From positions 905,001-969,000 of the forward strand of contig CAJHNH020008532.1 in assembly GCA_905116865.2 (NCBI GenBank): 64,000 nt of DNA. Reading direction: 5' to 3'. How positions within the stretch are numbered: position 1 is the first letter of the stretch; each line of letters opens with the position of its first letter. Shown piece by piece: positions 22,540 through 35,119 of the stretch. Both the position numbers and the translations under genes were made by a program. The DNA comes from Candidula unifasciata (lineage: Eukaryota > Mollusca > Gastropoda > Stylommatophora > Geomitridae). The notes below the pieces were generated by a model, which searched no databases, was not told the DNA's origin, and was given only the letters and a program-made list of their open reading frames with translations.

Positions 22540-25500
22540 TTTTTAAAGTCAGGGTCAGATATTCAAGGTGTGGTGCTAGTGGTCTTGTCAGATATTCAAG
22601 GTGTGGTGCTAGTAGTCTTGTCATATATTCAAGGTGTGGTGCTAGTGGTCTTGTCATATATTTAAGGTGTGGTGCTAGTGGTCTTGTCATATATTCAAGG
22701 TGTGGTGCTAGTGGTCTTGTCATATATTCAAGGTGTGGTGCTAGTGGTCTTGTCATATATTCAAGGTGTGGTGCTAGTGGGTCAAGGTGTGGTGTCTTGT
22801 CATATATTCAAGGTGTGGTGCTAGTGGTCTTGTCAGATATTCAAGGTGTGGTGCTAGTGGTCTTGTCATATATTCAAGGTGTGGTGCTAGTGGTCTTGTC
22901 ATATATTCAAGGTGTGGTGCTAGTGGTCTTGTCATATATTCAAGTGTGTGGTCTCATGTCTAGTGCTAGTGTCTTGTCATATATTCAAGGTGTGGTGCTA
23001 GTGGTCTTGTCAGATATTCAAGGTGTGGTGCTAGTGGTCTTGTCATATATTCAAGGTGTGGTGCTAGTGGTCTTGTCATATATTCAAGGTGTGGTGCTAG
23101 TGGTCTTGTCATATATTCAAGGTGTGGTGCTAGTGGTCTTGTCAAGGTGTGGTGCTAGTGGTCTTGTCATATATTCAAGGTGTGGTGCTAGTGGTCTTGT
23201 CATATATTCAAGGTGTGGTGCTAGTGGTCTTGTCAGATATTCAAGGTGTGGTGCTAGTGGTCTTGTCATATATTCAAGGTGTGGTGCTAGTGGTCTTGTC
23301 ATATATTCAAGGTGTGTTGCTAGTGGTCTTGTCATATATTCAAGGTGTGGTGCTAGTGGTCTTGTCATATATTCAAGGTGTGGTGCTAGTGGTCTTGTCA
23401 TATATTCAAGGTGTGGTGCTAGTGGTCTTGTCATATATTCAAGGTGTGGTGCTAGTGGTCTCATCAGATATTCAAGGTGTGGTGCTAGTGGTCTTGTCAA
23501 ATATTCAAGGTGTGGTGCTAGTGGTCTTGTCATATATTCAAGGTGTGGTGCTAGTGGTCTTGTCAGGGTGTGGTGCTAGTGGTCTTGTCATATATTCAAG
23601 GTGTGGTGCTAGTGGTCTTGTCATATATTCAAGGTGTGGTGCTAGTGGTTTTGTCAGGGTGTGGTGCTAGTGGTCTTGTCATATATTCAAGGTGTGGTGC
23701 TAGTGGTCTTGTCATATATTCAAGGTGTGGTGCTAGTGGTCTTGTCATATATTCAAGGTGTGGTGCTAGTGGTCTTGTCATATATTCAAGGTGTGGTGCT
23801 AGTGGTCTTGTCAGGGTGTGGTGCTAGTGGTCTTGTCATATATTCAAGGTGTGGTGCTAGTGGTCTTGTCATATATTCAAGGTGTGGTGCTAGTGGTCTT
23901 GTCATATATTCAAGGTGTGGTGCTAGTGGTCTTGTCATATATTCAAGGGTGTGGTGCTAGTGGTCTTGTCATATATTCAAGGTGTGGTGCTAGTGGTCTT
24001 GTCATATATTCAAGGTGTGGTGCTAGTGGTCTTGTCAGGGTGTGGTGCTAGTGGTCTTGTCATATATTCAAGGTGTGGTGTTAGTGGTCTCATCAGATAT
24101 TCAAGGTGTGGTGCTAGTGGTCTCATCAGATATTCAAGGTGTGGTGCTAGTGGTCTTGTCATATATTCAAGGTGTGGTGCTAGTGGTCTTGTCATATATT
24201 CAAGGTGTGGTGCTAGTGGTCTTGTCATATATTCAAGGTGTGGTGCTAGTGGTCTTGTCATATATTCAAGGTGTGGTGCTAGTGGTCTCATCAGATATTC
24301 AAGGTGTGGTGCTAGTGGTCTCATCAGATATTCAAGGTGTGGTGCTAGTGGTCTCATCAGATATTCAAGGTGTGGTGCTAGTGGTCTCATCAGATATTCA
24401 AGGTGTGGTGCTAGTGGTCTCATCAGATATTCAAGGTGTGGTGCTAGTGGTCTCATCAGATATTCAAGGTGTGGTGCTAGTGGTCTTGTCATATATTCAA
24501 GGTGTGGTGCTAGTGGTCTTGTCATATATTCAAGGTGTGGTGTTAGTGGTCTTGTCATATATTCAAGGTGTGGTGCTAGTGGTCTTGTCATATATTCAAG
24601 GTGTGGTGCTAGTGGTCTCATCAGATATTCAAGGTGTGGTGCTAGTGGTCTTGTCATATATTCAAGGTGTGGTGCTAGTGGTCTTGTCATATATTCAAGG
24701 TGTGGTGCTAGTGGTCTTGTCATATATTCAAGGTGTGGTGCTAGTGGTTTTGTCAGATATTCAAGGTGTGGTCCTAGTGGTCTCATCAGATATTCAAGGT
24801 GTGGTGCTAGTGGTCTCATCAGATATTCAAGGTGTGGTGCTAGTGGTTTTGTCATATATTCAAGGTGTGGTGCTAGTGGTCTTGTCATATATTCAAGGTG
24901 TGGTGCTAGTGGTCTCATCAGATATTCAAGGTGTGGTGCTAGTGGTCTCATCAGATATTCAAGGTGTGGTGCTAGTGGTTTGTCATATATTCAAGGTGTG
25001 GTGCTAGTGGTCTTGTCATATATTCAAGGTGTGGTGCTAGTGGTCTTGTCATATATTCAAGGTGTGGTGCTAGTGGTCTCATCAGATATTCAAGGTGTGG
25101 TGCTAGTGGTCTCATCAGATATTCAAGGTGTGGTGCTAGTGGTTTTGTCATATATTCAAGGTGTGGTGCTAGTGGTCTTGTCATATATTCAAGGTGTGGT
25201 GCTAGTGGTCTTGTCATATATTCAAGGTGTGGTGCTAGTGGTTTTGTCAGATATTCAAGGTGTGGTGCTAGTGGTCTCATCAGATATTCAAGGTGTGGTG
25301 CTAGTGGTCTTGTCATATATTCAAGGTGTGGTGCTAGTGGTTTTGTCAGATATTCAAGGTGTGGTGCTAGTGGTCTTGTCATATATTCAAGGTGTGGTGC
25401 TAGTGGTTTTGTCATATATTCAAGGTGTGGTGCTAGTGGTTTTGTCAGATATTCAAGGTGTGGTGCTAGTGGTCTTATCAGATATTCAAGGTGTGGTGCT

Positions 25501-25745
25501 AGTGGTCTCATCAGATATTCAAGGTGTGGTGCTAGTGGTTTTGTCATATATTCAAGGTGTGGTGCTAGTGGTCTCGTCAGATATTCAAGGTGTGGTGCTA
25601 GTGGTCTCATCAGATATTCAAGGTGTGGTGCTAGTGGTCTCATCAGATATTCAAGGTGTGGTGCTAGTGGTTTTGTCATATATTCAAGGTGTGGTGCTAG
25701 TGGTCTTGTCAGGGTGTGGTGCTAGTGGTTTTGTCAGGGTGTGGT
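22540..25745. repeat. 33-bp minisatellite, nearly 100 copies
   Basis: The unit is ATTCAAGGTGTGGTGCTAGT plus GGTCTTGTCATAT. Major variants are TTGTCATATATT, CTCATCAGATATT and TTTTGTCA. A shortened unit joins TTGTCAG directly to GGTGTGG (for example 23566, 23657, 23815, 24037). The period is 33, so several frames stay open for hundreds of codons, the longest 618. Nothing suggests translation. A short remnant of the same array precedes duplication copy B at 32487. Confidence 0.96.
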
Positions 25746-25997
25746 GCCATCTGAAAAAAGTTGAAAACCACATGTATAGACTAATCAGTGCTGACCAGGC
25801 GATGTAGTCAATATCACATCCACTGCTTGTTATCTTCCAGATCATTTTCCTGTACCCATGTTAGAATAGGTTTATTTGCCATTTTCTACCTGTCTCTGCC
25901 TGGATGATATATCTATCTGTCTCTCTGGCTGTGTCTTCCTCTGCTGTATCCCTCTCTATTTAGCCTACACTGTCTCCCTCTCTTAATCAGAGTCACT

Positions 25998-26190
25998 ATG
26001 GTCAAGTGGGCAAGCCATTTGCCTTGTGCTCTGAAAGTCATGGGTTTGACTTACAGCTGTGTTGTTCAGTTCATGAGTGCAATTTTTATGGAAATTCCTG
26101 GGGATCGTGGCCAGACAAAAGGAGTTTGTGCTTTGTGTAAGGCTCCCAACAGGTGGCTAGCTCCTCTGCACAGAAATATATCCCCTCATC
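25998..26190 (+). mobile_element. Possible tRNA-headed SINE (family S2)
   Basis: ATGGTCAAGTGGGCAAGCCA looks like a tRNA A-box region. GTCATGGGTTTGACTTACAG about 40 bases later looks like a B box. The rest of the body is not recognised. Copy B carries the same element at about 33093. Confidence 0.45.
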
Positions 26191-26544
26191 TTTAACTTTT
26201 TCTCTCTTACTATACAGGCAACAACATTAACCCACAGTTAGGCAATACCTGATTGAAATATACACATTTTGGGTTAAGATACTTTGAGCTGGAAAGAGGC
26301 AGAATGTGGACATCTGTTACGTCCTCCATCACACGCTAGATCACCCTCTAGGACAACTTGAAAAGCACAGCCATAGGCTGGTTAGGCTGCTGTACTCCGC
26401 TAAAATAAAGATCAAGGAGTTATCGACCTTATTAACATGACTCTGAACGTAAGGTTTATGCAACACCAACTGGATGCAAAACCAGAATATATTAACAACT
26501 GTTCCTAATTTGTCCTCAAATTTTTTTTTTTTTTATATGGGCAA

Positions 26545-26775
26545 ATGGATCATCACAGTCTGGTGAGAGGAATGCAACGGCGAGTTCTTCAAGTAGACGA
26601 GGTGATCTGGGAAACGCTCAATGCTCAGAGGACAGGCAAGACAGATGTATAATCAGAATTCTACTGGCACTTTTAGTATTGGAACTCTGCAATAGCTGCT
26701 GAAGATGGAGACAGAGCGTTTATGGGAATGCCCAGAGCGGTGTGATGTCAGCTCGTAAGTCAACTCAACTCATAT
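26545..26775 (+). mobile_element. 3' end of RNase H-type non-LTR element (family R)
   Basis: Ends with the family-R signature GGAACTCTGCAATAGCTGCT, GAAGATGGAGACAGAGCG, TATGGGAATGCCCAGAGCGG and a (CAACT)n-like tail GTCAACTCAACTCA. The same 3' end recurs at 33656, 34543, 45060, 46140, 56760, 57180 and 61260. In reading frame it gives TLxxLLKMxTERLWECPExCD. Confidence 0.75.
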
Positions 26776-28329
26776 GGGCATACTGTTACTATATTCTCAG
26801 CAAGCCTGTATGCACTATCTATCTGAACAGACAACAACAAAATGACCGGTCATAAACAATGCAAACGAAGACAAACATAGACAAAGATGAAACTGTAGAC
26901 AAATAAGAAATAAAAAGCCTTCGTCAAATAATTGAAGCAAAAAGTAACACTGACAACTACAGACAATGACATGTGTATAACTTCAAACAAGCAGACTCAT
27001 TCAGGTACATGGAACAATATCAAACAGTCAATAAAGCAAAAATTTTAAATCTAAATATCCAAATTAATGGCTCTAATGTTGCACAATGAAAGTGTTGTAT
27101 ATCCAACATTTGATGCTATTGTTTTCATTCTCTGTCTACTATATGTTATTATTATATTTATTGTTGTTATTGTTGTTACAAAAGATAAATGTCTTTTCTT
27201 CTAGTAACCCAGTTTGATTTGTCTCATTTCTTTCTGTTAGCCGGCTGTTCAATCCCAGCTTGTCTAAACTGTCTAGATTTGCTGCTTTTCTGTCCCAGAT
27301 TGTGCACACTGACAGTTCTAGAAACTCCTAAATATTCTAATTGTTTGTTGTTGTCCAAGGGCCTACATTATCCAGTTCCTACTTTTCTGAGTGCATTAAG
27401 CTTCCAGTTCTTACATGTTTGAGAGCATAAAGTATCCAGTTCTCAATTGTCTGAGTGCCTAAACCACCCAGTTCTGAACTGTCCAAGTGTCTACAGCAGT
27501 AGTTTCAATGTATAAAAGTAAATTACAGGATCCATGTCCATACTTTCAGGTATATTAGGCATATGGTGCTTCCCTCAAATTCTAACAGAGCAATTGGCAC
27601 TTACTGGATCACGTGATCAATTTGACACTGGACACCTCTACTTCCGCAAACATTTCCTGATGCTCATTTCAAGGGGTCGACCTGCAAGCCCAAATCAATT
27701 TTTACAAATCTGCCTCAGCTTGGACTAAAAACTCCAACAACTGGACCAGTCGGCATGTTTGCTAGTCATGATTCGAAAGTGACTCCCAGTGCACACAAAT
27801 TCTCATTGTTGACTAATTTAATATTATTATTATTATCTCTCTAGGTACTTTTACTACTTTAATTATGTTATTTTATATGCATTTATCCACATGCATTTAT
27901 CTACTTATTGCAAATTCACGTCTTCAATTATCTATTATTTGAGAGTATTAACGAAAAGTACGATGACAAATTAACTGCAGGCTGAAATATGCAAATGTTG
28001 AAATCAATTTTGAAAACGACAGTAGTGAGTGCAGACAGCCTGTGATACTTTCAGTTCCATTCTACCGATGATTTCGTTTCGATTTGTGATAGCTCTCTGT
28101 GTAAATATATTCTGACGCTAAGTTCAGCAGTGAATCTTGGATATAACAATTAACAAACAACTTAAAACGGATACAACTACACAATAGGAAAATTCGCACT
28201 GCTTTAAGACTGTCAAGTTTATGAGATGGAGTTCCAGGCCTCTTTTGGATTTACTGTTTTTTTTTTTTTTCCAACGTACATTATTTCGTTTCTGGATTTT
28301 TGTTTTTTAATTACTTGAAATTACAAAAC
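26776..28329. other. Duplication A, no gene seen
   Basis: AT-rich sequence matching 33899-36620 of copy B apart from B's insertions. No coding similarity. Confidence 0.6.
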
Positions 28330-28942
28330 ACTGATGGGAAAGGTCTTGGAGACGATTGTCAACAAACGTCTGATCTTCTTCTTGAACCAAGAGAAACTCT
28401 ACAGCCCCAACCAGTCAGGCTTCAGGGCCAACAGGTCAACCTTGGACCAAATTATAAGACTGGAAAATGACACTAAAGTCGGGTTCAAGAGGGGAGACAA
28501 AACGATGGCCGCCTTCCTGGACCTTGCCCAGGCGTTCGACCAGTGCTGGCGCGAAGGAGCCATCATCAATATCAAGAGGTTAGGACTCACGGGAAGAATC
28601 TTGAACTATATCTCAAGCTTCCTCTCCGAAAGAACCTTCGCAGTCCAGATCCGAAATGAAGAATCTGACACCCTAGTACAGGAGAACGGCATCCCACAAG
28701 GGGCGGTAATCTCTCCGACTTTTTTCAATTTGCTGGTAAACGACCTCCACAGTGCGATCACAGATACAAGAGTCAAACTCTCTCAATTCGCTGATGACTG
28801 CGCACTGTGGATGACCGGGAGCGAGATTTCACAAATAAGAAACGGTCTCCAGCCAGAGCTCAATAACGTAATGCGCTGGATGAACGAATGGGGCTTTAGG
28901 GTCAACACTGACAAATCAGCCCTCATGATTTTTAACACACAC

Positions 28943-28976
<34 letters not shown>

Positions 28977-30908
28977 ATGCATTGATACGAAAAGGGATCG
29001 ATCAGACTAGAAATGGGAGGCAGGCAGATCCAGAGGAAACTACACACCAGATTCCTAGGGATGGATCTAGATGAGCAACTCTGCTGGAATAGGCACATAA
29101 CGTACACGGTGGAGCGGACCAAACCGCTCATTAACATGCTAAAAATCATTAAAGGAAGCGGATGGGGCGCCCACACCAAAACTATGTTGCAATTTTATAT
29201 GGCATTTATAAGAGGTAGAATGGAGTACGGCTCCATCGTGTACGATTCAGCCTCCGACAACATTAAAAACAGCCTAGACAGCATCCAAAGACAAGCCCTA
29301 GCTACCATCACAGGAACTGGTCCAGGCACCAGCAGAGCCGCAATGGAAGTTGCACTCGGAGTGACGCCCCTAAATCTCAGGCGCAGACAACTGGCCCTCA
29401 GCTATTGGATGCAAGCCAACGCCAACCCAGATCACCCCGCCAGGGACGCTTTCCTTCCCAACTTGCACCACTGGGGAAGTGGCAAAACCCAACGATTCCA
29501 AGAACCAGTAGCCTGGCTCCTGGCGAGAACAGTGGAAGGAAGTGGAATAGACCAGGCCTTCAAGGACACCATCAAAATCATTGCAACCTTCCCCCCATGG
29601 GAACTGACCCCACCGGCGACCGACACCTCCCTAACAAAATTAATCCCCAAGCAGACTGATAAGGCAGAAGCCACACACACAAAAAAAAAAAAAAATAGCA
29701 GAAGACTATATAGAACATCTTGTGAAAGACAGCATCGAAATATACACAGACGGGTCCAAAAATGAGAAGGGGAAAGTCGGGGTAGGCATTTTCGCTCCCC
29801 AACTCGGAATTACCAAAAGTTTCAAACTCACTGAAGGGACCGCAATATGCACAGCCGAACTAATCGGCATTAAAGAAGCAATCAGCCTCGCCCTAGCCAA
29901 CCCCCCGGTCAAAGTACACATACTCACAGAATCTCTAGCCGCAGTATTAGCTCTCAAAGACCTCAGCAGAGGCTCCAGACAAGACGTCAAAGAAGAGATA
30001 CTAGTGGCAGCCACGGAGCTAAGAAACAAAGGATGTGAACTGACAATATGCTGGATACCGGCGCATAAAGGTATAGCTGGAAATAAAGCGGCCGATTTAG
30101 CTGCCAAACAAGGCATCGACAGCGGCGATTCCCTAGACATAGGATTAAGCAAGTCAGAAGGCCGAGCAGCCACCAAACAACTTCTGTTAGAAGCCTTAGA
30201 AATCCAGTGGCGCAACTGCAAACAAGGGAGACACGCCTACAACCTACTAAGAGAACCAAGGCCCCAGCCTCAGATAAAAGGGCGAACGAAAATCCCCACC
30301 ACCAAGCTCTGGAATCTGAGGCTGGGTTATTGGTCCGACGTATACAAAAACCCAAAGTGCACCACATGCAGAAGTCAAAACTCAATAACTAACTACCTGA
30401 TAGAATGCAAGAAACACGAGATCTTACGAAAACCAATCCTCGACTACTGTGAAATCCACAAAAAGAAAGTATCTATCTCAGAGTTGCTGCACACAAACAG
30501 CGACAAAGCCCTGGAGGCGCTAGTTAAACAATACATCAGCAGAACCGCAGGCAATTACCGCCCGGTAATTGACACCACCACAGAAACAACCCAGATTACA
30601 GCCCCGACAAGCAGTTCGAATCAAGGATGAGTCGCCACGACCCAGCCCTGGAGGAGACAGCCAGCCGGCAAGCGGACAGACGGAAGAGGCCAACGAAAGC
30701 AAGATCCGACAGCAATCTCCCCTTACCTAGCAAGCTATCTATCTCACTCACTCCTTCGACCTTGCTTTATGTCCTACGCAGCTTTTCAAGCTTTCAATCT
30801 TCTCTCTTTTTTTTTTTTTTTTTTTTTCATAATCTGTGTTACATCCTCACTACTTCCATACATGTGTGGCCAGAATAAAACTGGATAAAGAAATTGAAAA
30901 AAAAAACC

Positions 30909-30939
<31 letters not shown>

Positions 30940-30941
30940 AA
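28330..30941 (+). pseudogene. 5'-truncated non-LTR retrotransposon with RT and RNase H
   Basis: The insertion starts inside the reverse transcriptase (MGKVLETIVNKRLIFFLNQE), continues NQSGFRANRSTLDQ, AAFLDLAQAFDQCW, GIPQGAVISPTFFNLLVNDL and the catalytic FADDC, then the thumb and post-RT region from 29013. The RNase H domain at 29728-30120 reads IEIYTDGSKNEKGK, CTAELIGIKEA, HILTESLAAV and WIPAHKGIAGNKAADLAAKQ. The coding line uses three frames, with breaks at A tracts at 28944-28974 and 29682-29694. The 3' end has AATAAAACTGG and an A-rich tail interrupted by poly(C). This architecture is known from the I, R1 and LOA-related clades. Endonuclease and ORF1 are missing. Copy B lacks it, so it is young relative to the duplication or polymorphic. 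Confidence 0.9.
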
Positions 30942-31712
30942 GCTAAACGCACTTAAACATGTACGATGCGAAAAAATAAAAGCACAAAAAGATTTTAAGT
31001 GGGGACCCTGAAAATGGCCGTGTGGTTGGAGCTCAGTGACAAGCTTTTAGATTTCGATTTGGTGTACAAGGAAGCAGCCAAGGCACAATCAGGGACAGAG
31101 TGCTTACCAGCTAGCAAAAACCAAAACCTCACACAGACAAAAAGGAAAGGCGCAAAAAGAAAAATCGGTAATCGAGGTGACCCCAAACGCCATACAAAAT
31201 CAAAACGACCAAGAGTCAACCATTAAACAAGGACTTGATATAGTCACCGCTCAACCAGGAGCAGACTGAAAAAGTCAAGGAGTTTTATTATTTTTGTTTT
31301 CTACAAAGTTCAAGTTCAGTGAGAATTTTCACGTTTCGGAACTATTCAAATTCAAAAACTGTTTTCAGTACTTTTTGTCAAAATTAAAATACTCAAAATT
31401 TTAAAACAATAAATGGTGGTCCAAATTACGTTGGGTATGGAAGCTCGCTTTCCTTCGAGATACGCCTAGCCAGATCAAAGGGAGACAGAACAAACAGGAA
31501 ACATCAAGAAAGAAGAAGGAAGACATGCACCAGTGACAACGGTTTGATAAGGATGGAAGCATCAAGCCCAGAAATGGCACAAACACTAGTATTCAGCCAC
31601 GAAAGTGACGCAAATAACCCAGACCACAAATATAGGCGGAGACTGCTAGCAGCCTAGGCTAACTAGCAGCAGTCTGAACGTGGTCGAGCTTTTCTTTTTT
31701 TTTTTTCCTCAA
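30942..31712. other. Copy A-specific segment of unknown nature
   Basis: Absent from copy B. A 75-codon open frame at 30999-31226 is lysine-rich (KRKGAKRKIGNRGDPKRHTK). It could be part of a retrotransposon ORF1 or 5' region, but I recognise nothing specific. Confidence 0.4.
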
Positions 31713-32041
31713 AAGGACTTGGACATCAGTAAGTAAATTCCTGTGGGAAGATTCCTAAAGTTTTCAAAATTTGGTTGGACCGGATAACGTGAGGCGGAGG
31801 GGAAGAGGGGGGGGGGGGGGGGGGTGGTGTACAAACATATAAGTTTTGCTAAAACGGAAACTAAAGATACCATCGTTGAATGAGATCATGGCCCAACAAA
31901 ACTTCGGCCACATAAAGAGACGTGGTTCATTTTTTTATTACAGAATGTGGTTAGGTGCGAGACTAACACAGGGTTATGTAGCCTGCAGTACAGCATCAAC
32001 AGTCAGACTACCAAAAATGTATATCAATATGAATGCACTTT

Positions 32042-32075
32042 GAAGACACAAGACAAGGGATGGTAGAGACACACG
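32042..32075. repeat. Unexpanded 23-bp repeat locus in copy A
   Basis: Here GACACAAGACAAGGGATGGT and AGAGACACACGACATCATCC occur about once. At the equivalent place in copy B the same sequence is expanded to about 34 copies. Confidence 0.88.
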
Positions 32076-32469
32076 ACATCATCCACCACTCATAAATATA
32101 TCTGACATATTTTATGCAAAAATTCCTCTCCAAAGTAGACACAAGTGCTGGTAGCAAGGGCAATGGATCAATAATATATCCACACATGCGGGCTGGGTTT
32201 TGGAAGTCCTGGCATCAGATTACCACCAGAAACAGGAATCAACAAGTTGCCAAACCCATCAGAAAAAGAAGCACACTTTTGAAAGAGCACGTGCAGTTCA
32301 TGTTCGGGCGCCGTTGAATTAAAGGCAAGCGGTTACTGGCATGAGAAGTAAAACGGCACATCTTTTAGACATGTCCTGAAAACTGTCAGAATGGAAATAC
32401 ATGGAAGTAGGACATTTTTTTTTTTTTAATGATATGGAATGGTATTATAAATATTGGCGACACGCTATT

Positions 32470-32486
32470 NNNNNNNNNNNNNNNNN
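32470..32486. other. Assembly gap (17 N)
   Basis: Seventeen N bases separate the end of copy A from the 33-bp array remnant that opens copy B. The odd length suggests an estimated or residual gap. It is the key weakness for interpreting the A/B duplication. Confidence 0.99.
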
Positions 32487-32840
32487 AGGGTGTGGTGCTA
32501 GTGGTCTTGTCAGGGTGTGTGCTAGTGGTCTTGTCAGGGTGGTGCTATGGGTCTCGTCAAGGTGTGGTGCTAGTGGTCTTGTCATATATTCAAGGTGTGG
32601 TGCTAGTGGTCTTGTCATATATCAAGTGGTGTGGTGCTAGTGGTTGTCAGGGTGTGTGCTAGTATATTGTCAAGGTGTGGTGCTAGTGGTCTTGTCATAT
32701 ATTCAAGGTGTGGTGCTAGTGGTCTTGTCAGGGTGTGGTGCTAGTGGCCTTGTCAGGGTGTGTTGCTAGTGGTCTTGTCAGGGTGTGGTGCTAGTGGTCT
32801 TGTCAGGGTGTGGTGCTAGTGGTCTTGTCAGGGTGTGGTG
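32487..32840. repeat. 33-bp array remnant before copy B
   Basis: About a dozen degenerate copies of the GTGGTGCTAGTGGTCTTGTC repeat, mostly the short TTGTCAGGGTGTGG form, with several irregular small deletions near the N gap. Confidence 0.92.
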
Positions 32841-34542
32841 CCATCTGAAAAAAGTTGAAAACCACATGTATAGACTAATCAGTGCTGACCAGGTGATGTA
32901 GTCAATATCACATCCACTGCTTGTTATCTTCCAGATCATTTTCCTGTACCCATGTTAGAATAGGTTTATTTGCCATTTTCTACCTGTCTCTGCCTGGATG
33001 ATATATCTCTCTGTCTCTCTGGCTGTGTCTTCCTCTGCTGTATATCTCTCTATTTAGCCTACACTGTCTCCCTCTCTTAATCAGAGTCACTATGGTCAAG
33101 TGGGCAAGCCATTTGCCTTGTGCTCTGAAAGTCATGGGTTTGACTTACAGCTGTGTTGTTCAGTTCATGAGTGCAATTTTTATGGAAATTCCTGGGGATC
33201 GTGGCCAGACAAAAGGAGTTTGTGTAAGGCTACCAACAGGTGGCTAGCTCCTCTGCAGGGAGAATCGAGCTAAATGGGATAAAATCCTGTGCACAGAAAT
33301 ATATCCCCTCATCTTTAACTTTTTCTCTCTCTTACTATACAGGCAACAACATTAACCCACAGTTAGACAATACCTGATTGAAATATACACATTTTGGGTT
33401 GAGATACTTTGAGCTGGAAAGAGGCAGAATGTGGACATCTGTTACGTCCTCCATCACACGCTAGATCACCCTCTAGGACAACTTGAAAAGCACAAGCATA
33501 GGCTGGTTAGGCTGCTGTACTCCGCTAAAATAAAGATCAAGGAGTTATCGACCTTATTAACATGACTCTGAACCTAAGGTTTATGTAACACCAACTAGAT
33601 GCGAAACCAGAATATATTAACAACTGTTCCTAATTTGTCCTCAATTTTTTTTTTTTTATATGGGCAAGTGGATCATCACAGTCTGGTGAGAGGAATGCAA
33701 CGGCGAGTTCTTCAAGTAGACGAGGTGATCTGGGAAATGCTCAATGCTCAGAGGACAGGCAAGACAGATGTATAATCAGAATGCTACTGGCACTATTAGT
33801 ATTGGAACTCTGCAATAGCTGCTGAAGATGGAGACAGCGCGTTTATGGGAATGCCCAGAGCGCTGTGATGTCGGCTCGTGAATCAACTCAACTCATATGG
33901 GCATACTGTTACTATATTCTCAGCAAGTCTGTATGCACTATCTATCTGAACAGACCCTCAAAAAATGACCAATCATAAACAATGCAAACATAGACAAACC
34001 TAGCCAAACATAGGCAAACATAGACAAACCTAGGCAAATATGAAACTGTAGACTAAAACAAAAAAGCCTTATGCAAATGATTCAAGGAAAAGGTGATACT
34101 GATAACTACAGAAAAGGACGTGTGTATGACTTCAAACAAGCAGACTCATTCAGGTACATGGAACACAATCAAACAGTCAATGAAGCACCAACTTCAAATC
34201 TAAATATCCAAATTAATGGCTCTAATGTTGCACAATGAAAGTGTTGTATATCCAACATTTGATGCTATTGTTTTCATTCTCTGTCTACTATATGTTATTA
34301 TTATATTTGTTGTTGTTATTGTTGTTACAAAAGATAAATGTCTTTTCTTCTAGTAACCCAGTTTGATTTGTCTCGTTTCCTTCTATCAGCTGGCTGCTCA
34401 ATCCCAGCTTGTCTAAACTGTCTAGATTTGCTGCTTTTCTGTCCACAGATTGTGCACATTGACACTTCTAAAAACTCCTAAATATTCTAATTGTTTGTTG
34501 TTGTCCAAGAGCCTACATTATCCAGTTCTTAATTGTCTGAGT

Positions 34543-35119
34543 TTGGTGCAGGAAAGCCTAGCATATGATACCACAACATCCAGCTTAAGAATGGAGGTGG
34601 AGACGGTCACTTGCAGCTTTCAGCTGGCTAGAGAACACGACACACACACACATCGTGATTGTAACTGATTCAGAAAGCATGCTGAGGAAGATCAGAACAA
34701 GTATGCTTCGTGCAGAGTGGCATGCTTCGCTGCGGAGGACACGAGTGAGGAGTATTGTCTGGATTTTTTCACCGGGTACGCCGGTGTGTTGGGAAATTAA
34801 CAGGTGGACAGACTGGCTGGCTCTGCACAACTTGGTGGAATACTGATACATGATAAGGCAGACGTGGTTAGTGCCTTTTGGGAGAGCGTGTACAATTCAG
34901 AGGAGCAGATGGATCACCACAGTCGAGTGAGATTGATGCAGTTGGGGGTGATAAGAGGTTCTGACAGAGGCTCAGAGGAAAGGTAAGACGGACGGTTAAT
35001 CAGAATGCTACTGGCACCATTAGTATCGGAACTCTTCGCTGGCTGCTGAAAATGGGGATGGAGCGCTTATGGAAATGCCCCGAGTGCTGTGATGTTGGTT
35101 CTTGAATCAAATCAATCAA
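34543..35119 (+). mobile_element. Family R non-LTR fragment with target-site duplication
   Basis: TTAATTGTCTGAGT occurs at 34529-34542 and again at 35120-35133. Copy A has this site once (near 27448), so B acquired the insert. Inside are RNase H remnants AYDTTTSS, MEVETVT and IVTDSESML, then the family-R 3' end with GGAACTCTTCGCTGGCTGCT and an (AATC)n tail. It is 5' truncated and frame-broken. Confidence 0.88.

Larger units (their letters stand above)
25746..32469. repeat. Long duplication, copy A
   Basis: From CCATCTGAAAAAAGTTGAAA onward this matches 32841 onward, with only occasional substitutions in the first kilobase, and ends at the same CACGCTATT as copy B. Copy A contains a 3.4-kb segment (about 28330-31712, including a retrotransposon) that B lacks. 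It lacks B's three large insertions and its 23-bp array expansion. Confidence 0.92.

Noticed and set aside
23951..25807. 618-codon open frame
   Set aside because: It is entirely 33-bp tandem repeat except for the last 20 codons. Frames are open because the period is a multiple of three.
30999..31226. Independent small basic protein gene
   Set aside because: It lies in the A-specific inserted segment, has no recognised homology, and is as likely to be retrotransposon 5' sequence.
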